From Patescibacteria group bacterium (GTDB taxonomy: Bacteria > Patescibacteriota > Minisyncoccia > Moranbacterales > UBA1568): DNA of 11,027 nucleotides. The stretch is taken from the NCBI GenBank assembly GCA_030916545.1, contig JAUPWI010000028.1, positions 1 to 11,027 on the forward strand, written 5' to 3'. Position numbers and translations under genes: made by a program. Each line of letters opens with the position of its first letter. Position 1 is the first letter of the stretch. A model generated the notes under the pieces. It was not told the DNA's origin. It did no database searches and saw only the letters and a program-made list of their open reading frames with translations. Shown in pieces: positions 6,057-11,027 of the stretch.

Positions 6057-6135
6057 GTCCGAAGGGAGAATTCTGGCAGGAAACGCGGAAATACGATACA
6101 CTGTGTGGAGTAAAATACTGAAAAAATGCGTGCGT

Positions 6136-6546
6136 ATGGAAGCGACGAAAGCGAAATTCGATGTGCGGGTGAAACGGTCGAGCGCAGGTCTTGGCCTGTA
6201 TGCCTTCGAAACGATCAAAAAAGGCGCGACAATCATCGAGTATGTCGGAAACCGTGTTCCTCGGGAGCGGGGAGATACGTTGCAGAACCGGTATATCTTC
6301 AATGTGAATTCGCGTATCGATATCGATGGGAGTCCGCGTTGGAATACCGCCCGTTATGCCAATCACTCCTGTCGTCCGAACTGTGAGGCGGTCGATCGGC
6401 GTGGGCGCATTTTCATCGTCGCGCGTCGCGCCATCAAGGTCGGGGAAGAACTGACCTATGATTACGGCAAGGAGTATTTCGAGGATATCATCAAGAAGGA
6501 AGGCTGCCGGTGCGTGAAGTGCGAGGAGAATCCGGTCCGGTCCTGA
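6136..6546 (+). CDS. SET-domain protein, putative lysine methyltransferase
   Basis: This 136-residue protein is a nearly minimal SET domain with a post-SET tail. In order: AGLGLYAFETIKKG (17-30) and EYVG (35-38) match the S-adenosylmethionine-binding start of SET. NRYIFNVNSRIDIDG (51-65) follows. RYANHSCRPN (73-82) is the signature NHSC.PN pseudoknot motif, and GEELTYDYG (103-111) supplies the catalytic tyrosine region. The tail GCRCVKC (123-129), with C79 of NHSC, gives four cysteines suited to one zinc ion, as in post-SET proteins. SET enzymes methylate lysine in proteins; bacterial targets are mostly unknown. The ATG at 6136 is chosen because the longer frame reaches into the upstream terminator. 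GTG at 6130 is an alternative. A possible -10 (TACACT, 6097-6102) would start transcription near 6109. Confidence 0.85.
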   Translation: MEATKAKFDVRVKRSSAGLGLYAFETIKKGATIIEYVGNRVPRERGDTLQNRYIFNVNSRIDIDGSPRWNTARYANHSCRPNCEAVDRRGRIFIVARRAIKVGEELTYDYGKEYFEDIIKKEGCRCVKCEENPVRS

Positions 6547-6566
6547 AAGACTTTTTCATGAAGCTC

Positions 6567-6596
6567 TGATAGAATAGGAGAGTAATCTACTCTCCT
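6567..6596 (+). promoter_or_regulatory. Extended -10 promoter plus 21-bp palindrome before the hydrogenase genes
   Basis: TGATAGAAT (6567-6575) is the same extended -10 string as at 1721-1729; no good -35 is present. Directly abutting it is a perfect palindrome: AGGAGAGTA (6576-6584), loop ATC, TACTCTCCT (6588-6596). The predicted transcript start (about 6582) falls inside the left arm, the position expected of a repressor operator. The same hairpin followed by CTTTTCG could act as a modest terminator for the SET gene, so the role is uncertain. Confidence 0.6.
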
Positions 6597-6613
6597 CTTT
6601 TCGTATTGCGCGT

Positions 6614-7129
6614 ATGTCCTCCCAGAAAAAACTCCGCATCGGCTGGTTCTCGTTTTCCTGCTGTGAAGACAGCACGGTGATGTTCGCCGAATATCTGAAC
6701 GACCACTACCAGGAATGGCTTCCGCTTCTCGACATTCGGTATGCCAAGGTGCTCCAGTCGAAAAATGTCATCGATCAGATGGATGTCGCCTTCGTCGAGG
6801 GGGCGATCGCGTCGCCGGAGCATGAGGCCAAGCTCCTCGATGTCCGATCGAAGGCCACCAAGCTCGTCGCTATCGGGGCCTGTGCCAATATGGGTATGCC
6901 GTCGTGTCAGCGCAATCAGTTCCCGCCCGAAGTCGAGGAACAGATCCATTTCCTTCTGGAACGTTTCCATTATGGTGAGAAAGCCAAGAAGCTCGATGAG
7001 CTCGTGACGGTGGATGCGCGCGTGAATGGTTGCCCGATGCAAGAGGAAGTGTTCATCAAAGTCTTGAATGAGATGTTGATCGAATTCGGCGTCATCGAGC
7101 CGAAGCCAGTGGCGGAAGGAGCAGCCTAA
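6614..7129 (+). CDS. [NiFe] hydrogenase small subunit, HoxY/HydD-like, with NuoB-type vicinal cysteines
   Basis: This 171-residue protein passes electrons from the [NiFe] site through an iron-sulphur cluster. It aligns with HoxY/HydD: RIGWFSFSCCEDS (8-20), DVAFVEGAIAS (57-67), VAIGACANMG (85-94) and NGCPMQEEVFIKVL (138-151). Cluster ligands would be C16/C17, C90 and C140. Most hydrogenase small subunits have CxxC at the first position. Here it is CC followed by EDS, which is the arrangement in complex I NuoB (CCAIE). C98 is extra. The protein ends soon after the last ligand, so there is no second or third cluster domain; it is therefore closer in size to HoxY than to the longer archaeal HydD. 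No Tat signal is present, so it is cytosolic. The large subunit follows after a 37-nt gap. The electron-accepting partner is not encoded in the window. Confidence 0.85.
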   Translation: MSSQKKLRIGWFSFSCCEDSTVMFAEYLNDHYQEWLPLLDIRYAKVLQSKNVIDQMDVAFVEGAIASPEHEAKLLDVRSKATKLVAIGACANMGMPSCQRNQFPPEVEEQIHFLLERFHYGEKAKKLDELVTVDARVNGCPMQEEVFIKVLNEMLIEFGVIEPKPVAEGAA

Positions 7130-7166
7130 GATATCCCATAACATATCCCTTTCTAAAAAACAGCCT

Positions 7167-8468
7167 ATGCATCAGGTATCGGAAATGAGCGCGTTCAGTA
7201 TCAAAGAAATCACGAAGATCGAAGGGTCGGCCGGACTCGAGGTCTTGATTGAAGATGGCAAAGTAACTTCGGTGCAGTTTGCTATCAATGAGTACAAGCG
7301 ATTTTTTACCCAGGCGATGGTGGGAAAGCCGATCATGGCGATCCCCCAGATGCTCGCCCGTATCTGCGGTACCTGCTCCAACGCGCATCTCATGGCGAGC
7401 ATCGAAGCGGTCGAAAAGGGATTTGACCTCGAGCCGACCGAACAGACGAAGCTGCTCCGCGCACTCTCGTATCACGGGCTGATCATCCGTGATCACGCAT
7501 TGCACCTGTATATCTTCGTGGCACCGGATTTTTTTGGTAAGGATTCGCTCCTTGCATTTGATGAACATGATCCAGCACAGCATGATGTCCTGCACGACGC
7601 GTTTGCAATTAAGTCGGTCGGCAACCATCTCTCGATTCTGGCAGGTGGGCGGAGCGTACACGCGCCTTTTCTCATGCCGGGTGGATTTGCCAAGATTCCC
7701 GAGAAGGAGGAGATGGACAAGTGCCTCGAAGAGCTCAAGGCGATCCGGCCGACCATACTTCGTTCGATTGATCTTTTTGCGAACTGCCCGTTTTCCTTCG
7801 TCCGCGAAACCGATTATATCGGTCTCAAATCCACGCCGTTCTCCTATCTCGAGGGCGAACTGTGGGACATGAATGGCAAAGTGTGCGACGAGAGCGGGTA
7901 TCGGAGTCATTTGGAACATGTCGTCATCCCGTATTCACAGGCTTCCGGGTATACGTTCGACGGAAAGGTCTTTCGTGTCGGTGCGTTGGCCCGGGTCAAT
8001 CTCAACAAGGATGCCTTCCATCCGAATACGCGACGCGACGCGGCCGAGGCTCTCAAACGATTTCCTTCTCATGACGTATATGACAACTGTCTTGCACAGG
8101 CTATCGCCATCCTTCACTCGGTCGATGAGTCCATTGATATCCTTTCAAACGCGACCTTCGTGAAGGAGGAGTTGCAGAAAATAGTGCCGCGGGCGACGGT
8201 GGGTGTCGGTGTTGTCGAGGCGCCGCGCGGAACGCTGTATCATAAGTATGAGACGGACGAGAAAGGTATTGTCACGCACGGCGAAGTCATCGTCCCGACC
8301 GGACAGAATCAGATCACGATCGAGCAGGATCTCGGCAAATTCATCCAGGACAATCTCTCGATGGATCGTGATACGCTTGGTCTTGAATGTGAGAAGATCA
8401 TTCGTGCCTACGATCCATGCATGAGCTGTGCTTCCCACTTCCTCAAACTGAAAATCAGAGAAATTTAA
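7167..8468 (+). CDS. [NiFe] hydrogenase large (catalytic) subunit, group 3-like
   Basis: This 433-residue protein keeps every expected active-site element: TKIEG (16-20), RICGTCSNAH (65-74, ligands C67 and C70), EAPRGTLYH (351-359), PTGQNQ (377-382) and DPCMSCASH (416-424, ligands C418 and C421). It therefore should bind Ni-Fe and catalyse reversible hydrogen oxidation, unlike the cysteine-less relatives in complex I (NuoD). RVGALARVNL (270-279) is also typical. Only nine residues follow H424, which is a short C-terminal extension, but a maturation endopeptidase gene lies next door. The family style resembles the cytosolic group 3 enzymes (HydA/HoxH); the subgroup needs a tree. Two starts are possible: ATG 7167, with no ribosome binding site, or ATG 7185, with AGG about 8 nt upstream and giving MSAFSIKEITKIEG. 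The second fits homologues at least as well. Confidence 0.93.
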   Translation: MHQVSEMSAFSIKEITKIEGSAGLEVLIEDGKVTSVQFAINEYKRFFTQAMVGKPIMAIPQMLARICGTCSNAHLMASIEAVEKGFDLEPTEQTKLLRALSYHGLIIRDHALHLYIFVAPDFFGKDSLLAFDEHDPAQHDVLHDAFAIKSVGNHLSILAGGRSVHAPFLMPGGFAKIPEKEEMDKCLEELKAIRPTILRSIDLFANCPFSFVRETDYIGLKSTPFSYLEGELWDMNGKVCDESGYRSHLEHVVIPYSQASGYTFDGKVFRVGALARVNLNKDAFHPNTRRDAAEALKRFPSHDVYDNCLAQAIAILHSVDESIDILSNATFVKEELQKIVPRATVGVGVVEAPRGTLYHKYETDEKGIVTHGEVIVPTGQNQITIEQDLGKFIQDNLSMDRDTLGLECEKIIRAYDPCMSCASHFLKLKIREI

Positions 8469-8489
8469 TCACGCAAATTTTTGCAGGGT

Positions 8490-8522
8490 ATTATAAAACC
8501 GCCACTTGGGCGGTTTTATAAT
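8490..8522. terminator. Bidirectional intrinsic terminator between convergent genes
   Basis: ATTATAAAACCGCC (8490-8503) and its exact reverse complement (8509-8522) flank a 5-nt loop, giving a 14-bp stem with GC-rich tip and A/T-rich base. Read from either side, the GC core is followed by TTTTATAAT. It sits between the hydrogenase large subunit (+) and the maturation protease (-) and can serve both. Confidence 0.9.
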
Positions 8523-8528
8523 CGTAGC

Positions 8529-8927
8529 TTATTTTTTGTTTGTATCGCGGAGAGATGACGAGAGGAAAGTGATAATGGCAGGGAGGGCGGTATCGGCATT
8601 GCTTCCCATGGGGACGCCGATGATGCGGATATTGATGTGTGGTCTGAGTTTGTGAACCAGGGTGAGGTAGGATGAGAGATCAAAGTCGTGAGTGGTGGTG
8701 CGCATTGCATTGGCTGCAATTTCATCGAGGCTGATTTCACGTACGGCTTTGAGACCATCTACCGTGTCAATTGCGATGAAATCTTCATGTTCTGGGGGAA
8801 GGTCGAGTTCATTTGGATCGGTGAAACGGAACGTGTGTTCCGGTAGGGCTGATTTGAGACGCGGTAGGAGAATGACGGGTAAAGCGTCAAACGGAAGGTC
8901 AGGATTGCCGAAAATATGAATAAGCAT
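8529..8927 (-). CDS. Hydrogenase maturation endopeptidase (HybD/HycI-like)
   Basis: This 132-residue protein matches the M52 family that removes the C-terminal peptide of [NiFe] large subunits after nickel insertion. The N-terminal HIFGNPDLPFDALP corresponds to the family's G.GN.L..D(E/D); D14 occupies the place of the nickel-sensing E16 of HybD. AIDTVDG (52-58, D54) and THDFDL (79-84, H80) supply the other two metal ligands. IRIIGVPM (100-107) is the usual late strand. It is smaller than typical members (about 150-165 residues), with a reduced middle. The ATG at 8927 is preferred over a TTG at 8945 because the conserved strand starts right after it. No Shine-Dalgarno site is visible. It is convergent with the hydrogenase operon and shares its terminator. 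Its likely substrate is the neighbouring large subunit. Confidence 0.8.
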   Translation of the reverse strand: MLIHIFGNPDLPFDALPVILLPRLKSALPEHTFRFTDPNELDLPPEHEDFIAIDTVDGLKAVREISLDEIAANAMRTTTHDFDLSSYLTLVHKLRPHINIRIIGVPMGSNADTALPAIITFLSSSLRDTNKK

Positions 8928-9121
8928 AGTGCACGATGATATCAAAGAGGGACATAAAGTCTCTTTTTGAGTATACCGGACAGAGGCTTTTTTAGGTACT
9001 AATTTGCAGAGTGCATGGTGATGTGGGTCTCGAACCTGATAAGAGGCGTATTATAAAGAACATCTGGTCGCTTTCTCAGGTTTTCCTGTGAATAAGGGAA
9101 AAAGAGTGTCATACTGAAAAC
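8928..9121. other. Divergent intergenic region between the maturation protease and the sigma factor
   Basis: This 194-bp gap separates genes that point away from each other, so it should hold both promoters. For the minus strand, TATACT (complement of 8971-8976) is a possible -10 without a good -35. For the plus strand, TATTAT (9049-9054) and CATACT (9110-9115) are -10 candidates; the second would place transcript start on the sigma-factor ATG. A bulged hairpin AAAGA..GAC / GTCTCTTT (8944-8966) lies near the protease end. No gene is seen. Confidence 0.4.
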
Positions 9122-9733
9122 ATGGAAAGAAACGAAACAGTGCTGATCGAGAAAAGTCTTGTGGGCGAAGGAAAGGCTTTTGAAGAGCTTCTTTCGCCGT
9201 ATTTACAGCCAGCATATTCGTTCGTCCTCTCGCTGACACACGATGTTCCGATGGCAGAAGACGTGATGCAGGAAACCTGTATCAAGGTCTGGAAGCATCT
9301 TGGTCGTTTCGATATGGAGAAGAGCTTTAAGACTTGGGTTTTTGCTATCGCCAAGAATACCGCTTTCGACGCATTGAAGAAAAAGCGAGACTTGCCATTT
9401 TCGACCTTCGTATCAGGTGAGAGCGAGGATACCGGAGAGCTATGGTCTGAGCGGATTGCTGATGAGGCGCCACTGGCAGATGAAATCTTGGCTCGAGCGG
9501 AGAGTGTGGAGTTATTGGAGCAAAAGCTCCAGACGCTCCCAGAGGGTTTTCAGCAGATTCTTCGGCTTCGTTATCGGGAGGATTTCTCACTTCAAGAGAT
9601 TTCCGAGATACTTGGTGAGCCGTATAACACCATTAAAAGTCGGCACGGAAGAGCTATTTTCAGTTTAAAAAAAGCCTTTGAGAAGGATTCTTTGGCTGCG
9701 TCGGATTTCACTGGAGTATCGTATTCAAAATAA
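9122..9733 (+). CDS. ECF-type RNA polymerase sigma factor
   Basis: This 203-residue sigma70-family protein has region 2 at about 20-90, including AEDVMQETCIKVWKHLGRF (45-63, the classic D..Q.....W) and FKTWVFAIAKN (69-79), and region 4 at about 130-185, with LPEGFQQILRLRYREDFS..EI and the helix-turn-helix GEPYNTIKSRHGRA (165-178). There is no region 1.1 or 3, so it is the extracytoplasmic-function type that directs RNA polymerase to a small set of promoters. The linker between the two regions is acidic (ESEDTGELW). The ATG at 9122 is supported by immediate homology. There is no close Shine-Dalgarno site, and a candidate -10 (CATACT, 9110-9115) would make a leaderless message. The next gene begins 4 nt after the stop and encodes a membrane protein that probably controls it. 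Confidence 0.93.
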   Translation: MERNETVLIEKSLVGEGKAFEELLSPYLQPAYSFVLSLTHDVPMAEDVMQETCIKVWKHLGRFDMEKSFKTWVFAIAKNTAFDALKKKRDLPFSTFVSGESEDTGELWSERIADEAPLADEILARAESVELLEQKLQTLPEGFQQILRLRYREDFSLQEISEILGEPYNTIKSRHGRAIFSLKKAFEKDSLAASDFTGVSYSK

Positions 9734-9737
9734 GCGT

Positions 9738-10154
9738 ATGAAATCACCTCTCCACTCATTTTTTAAGTCACTCCCAGAAGCGGAATTGCCAACTGGTCTT
9801 TCAGAGCGGATTTTTTCCGAGATAGGACGGGTCCGGGAACGCGAGATCCGTCGGACGATTCTTTTTTCCCGTATCCGGGTCGTCGTATCCGGAGTCGCCG
9901 CCTGCGTTGCGCTTTTTTTCGCGGGATCGGCGGTGCTTGGTTCGGAATTTGCGCAGTTGTTCTCACTGGTCGTTTCGGATACCCTGGTGCTGACCGCATA
10001 TGGCGGGGAGCTGTTCTGGCTTTTTCTCGAAACTTTTCCGGCGATCCCGTTCATGCTGTTCCTTATTCCATTGTTCCTGTTTCTCCTGTCGCTTGGAATG
10101 CATGCCATGGTTCTCAGGAGTCACCCAGGATTTCCCCGGTTTTTAGCGGTATAA
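9738..10154 (+). CDS. Small membrane protein in anti-sigma position
   Basis: I recognise no named family. The 138-residue protein has a cytoplasmic-looking N-terminal 45 residues with LPTGLSERIFSEIGRVRER, resembling the short helical heads of membrane proteins encoded beside ECF sigma genes. A hydrophobic segment follows at about 47-67, a moderately hydrophobic stretch at 70-95, and a strong one at 100-123. It lacks the HxxxCxxC zinc motif of classical anti-sigma domains. It begins 4 nt after the sigma stop, so the two are coupled. An anti-sigma or sensing role is inferred from position only. The ATG at 9738 is preferred over one at 9678, which would overlap the sigma gene. The stop overlaps the -10 element of the next gene. 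Confidence 0.65.
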   Translation: MKSPLHSFFKSLPEAELPTGLSERIFSEIGRVREREIRRTILFSRIRVVVSGVAACVALFFAGSAVLGSEFAQLFSLVVSDTLVLTAYGGELFWLFLETFPAIPFMLFLIPLFLFLLSLGMHAMVLRSHPGFPRFLAV

Positions 10155-10155
10155 T
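10150..10155 (+). promoter_or_regulatory. -10 element TATAAT before the DUF5666-like gene
   Basis: A perfect TATAAT is embedded in the stop codon of the preceding gene. No good -35 is seen at 16-18 bp, so it may need an activator or an alternative upstream contact. The transcript would start near 10162, only 12 nt before the ATG at 10174, with no Shine-Dalgarno site. Confidence 0.45.
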
Positions 10156-10173
10156 TCATGTCAGATTAAACAT

Positions 10174-10677
10174 ATGACATTTCAAGAATGCATGCAGTCG
10201 AAGGCTTTTCGGTCGAGCGTCATCGTCGTCGGGGTTTTGGCGGTGGCGTTGGTGAGTTTTTCCGCCGGAGTGGCGGTCGGCCTGCGCAAGGCCCGGTTCT
10301 CCTATGCGTGGGGAGAGAATTATGAACGGCATTTTCTCGGTGGAGAGCGTGGGCGGATGTCAGGCGGTATGATGGGCGTACCCGATGGAGACGGCTTCCG
10401 GAATCCGCACGGGGTGTCCGGGACGGTCGTTGCCGTGGCTGGAGATGTCCTGATGGTCAAAGGTCTTGATGATCAGGAATCATCCGTCCGTCTCATCGAT
10501 GAGACGCTGATCATGAAACAGCGCGCGAGGATAGCGGTGAGTGATATTCAACAGGGTGATACCGTGAAAATCGTCGGAAAACCGGCGGAGGATGGGGTGG
10601 TGATGGCTGATTTCGTGCGTGTGTTCGGCCGGGACGATGTTCAGCCGATGTCGGGTCGCGGGGGACGTGGTCGGTAG
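10174..10677 (+). CDS. Membrane-anchored DUF5666-like protein
   Basis: This 167-residue protein has an uncleaved-looking signal anchor at about 14-37 (SSVIVVGVLAVALVSFSAGV, then basic RKAR). A glycine/methionine-rich linker with YAWGENYERHF (44-54) follows, then a small beta domain at 81-150: VSGTVVAVAGDVLMVKG, an IQQGDTVKIVGKP turn and a final VVMADFVRVFG strand. That pattern is typical of the DUF5666 (OB-like) family, whose function is unknown to me. The tail is SGRGGRGR. The protein should face outward from the cytoplasmic membrane. It follows the sigma/membrane-protein pair and may be a target of that sigma factor. ATG 10192 is an alternative start that would keep the anchor. Confidence 0.7.
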   Translation: MTFQECMQSKAFRSSVIVVGVLAVALVSFSAGVAVGLRKARFSYAWGENYERHFLGGERGRMSGGMMGVPDGDGFRNPHGVSGTVVAVAGDVLMVKGLDDQESSVRLIDETLIMKQRARIAVSDIQQGDTVKIVGKPAEDGVVMADFVRVFGRDDVQPMSGRGGRGR

Positions 10678-10741
10678 AAGAATACCGAAGCGTTGCGCTA
10701 CGAGTAACGGCGCATGCTTGATAATCGGAAGTTCCCGGTTT
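10678..10741. other. Short convergent intergenic spacer
   Basis: There are 64 bp between a plus-strand and a minus-strand gene. It holds a 4-bp hairpin AGCG-TTG-CGCT (10689-10699) and a GGAAGTTCC palindrome (10730-10738) followed by CGGTTTTTA. Neither is a convincing terminator by itself. Confidence 0.35.
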
Positions 10742-11027
10742 TTATTCCAGGCCGAGATCGGCAAGGAAGGCGGTGCGCGCGGCTCCGGAGATAGGGCGTG
10801 ATTGACCGGGATTCATCGCGCCGATGAGCACGTTCATGATACGCACGCGCTTGAGGGCGATGACGGTGAGATGGATGGCTGAGAGCATACGGCGGATTTG
10901 ATGTTTCTTCCCTTCAGTTAAAACGATAGTCAGAGTATTCTTGCTGGTGATGCGGACTGATTTGGCGGTGAGTAGTTCGCCTTCTTCCATAATACCCGCT
11001 TCAAGGTAGGGGAGTTTGGTTACGTCG
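10742..11027 (-). CDS. Pseudouridine synthase of the RluB/E/F family, C-terminal part (5' end outside window)
   Basis: The frame is open to the right edge, so the gene begins beyond 11027; about 94 residues are visible. The core motif LTEGKKHQIRRMLSAIH is the conserved late segment of this family (usually EG..RQ(I/V)RRM), and VIALKRVRIMNVLIG with PGQSRPIS is the usual strand and L.PG..R.L ending. These enzymes turn specific uridines of rRNA (or tRNA-Glu for some relatives) into pseudouridine. The catalytic aspartate and any S4 domain lie in the missing part, so the exact member cannot be named. The ATG at 10990 is internal: the residues before it (KLPYLEAGI) are in frame and fit the family. 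Confidence 0.88.
   Translation of the reverse strand, partial: DVTKLPYLEAGIMEEGELLTAKSVRITSKNTLTIVLTEGKKHQIRRMLSAIHLTVIALKRVRIMNVLIGAMNPGQSRPISGAARTAFLADLGLE

Noticed and set aside
6055..6135. Upstream extension of the SET frame to a TTG start
   Set aside because: The TTG lies in the T-run of a clear terminator, and the extra 27 residues match nothing in SET proteins.
7092..7919. 275-codon minus-strand open frame opposite the hydrogenase large subunit
   Set aside because: Antisense to a strongly conserved enzyme; no motif of its own.
8473..8484. Small palindrome GCAAATTTTTGC after the hydrogenase stop
   Set aside because: Too short and AT-rich to mean anything next to the strong 14-bp terminator stem.
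9020..9045. Possible minus-strand tRNA T-arm (GGTTCGAGACC on the complement)
   Set aside because: The flanking bases cannot form the five-base T-stem, and no acceptor or anticodon arm fits.

Overview
The window looks like a piece of chromosome from an uncultivated bacterium, most likely a member of the Patescibacteria (CPR). This is an inference from gene style, not a proof. The base composition is mixed, by eye around half GC. Genes are tightly packed and mostly on the + strand, UGA is a normal stop, Shine-Dalgarno sites are sporadic, and several proteins (a surface protein with DUF11-like repeats, a DUF5666-like anchored protein, a lean HoxY-like hydrogenase) are of kinds I associate with CPR genomes. 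There is no prophage, CRISPR array, tRNA or rRNA that I can see.

Layout. Positions 1-774 hold the 3' end of ileS, overlapped by ATGA with a Nudix hydrolase gene. Positions 775-967 are an intergenic region with a striking 23-bp inverted repeat and a run of nine G. Next comes recO (968-1684), then a good sigma70-type promoter driving a 636-residue membrane-anchored surface protein (1753-3663) and, 2 nt later, tgt (3666-4832), which carries an AT-rich in-frame insertion. A 71-residue orphan (4889-5104) has an excellent ribosome binding site. A near-consensus promoter (5128-5156), set among repeated ATGGGA boxes, drives an unknown 260-residue protein (5222-6004) that ends in a textbook UUCG-loop terminator. 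A bacterial SET-domain protein follows (about 6136-6546).

Positions 6567-8927 form a hydrogenase locus. It has an extended -10 promoter with an abutting 21-bp palindrome, a HoxY/HydD-like small subunit, a [NiFe] large subunit with all four active-site cysteines, a bidirectional terminator, and a convergent HybD/HycI-type maturation endopeptidase. The small subunit has vicinal cysteines, as in complex I NuoB, instead of the usual CxxC, and carries ligands for only one Fe-S cluster. No diaphorase or ferredoxin partner is encoded here.

Positions 9122-10677 hold an ECF sigma factor, a small multi-pass membrane protein in the position of an anti-sigma factor, and a membrane-anchored DUF5666-like protein with its own -10 element. 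The right edge (10742-11027, minus strand) is the C-terminal part of a pseudouridine synthase of the RluB/E/F family.

Working picture: housekeeping translation and repair genes (ileS, recO, tgt, pseudouridine synthase) are interleaved with an envelope module, a hydrogen-metabolism module and a sigma-factor module. The most unusual items are the stripped-down hydrogenase dimer with a NuoB-like cluster motif, the SET methyltransferase, the repeat inserted into tgt, and the inverted-repeat element before recO.
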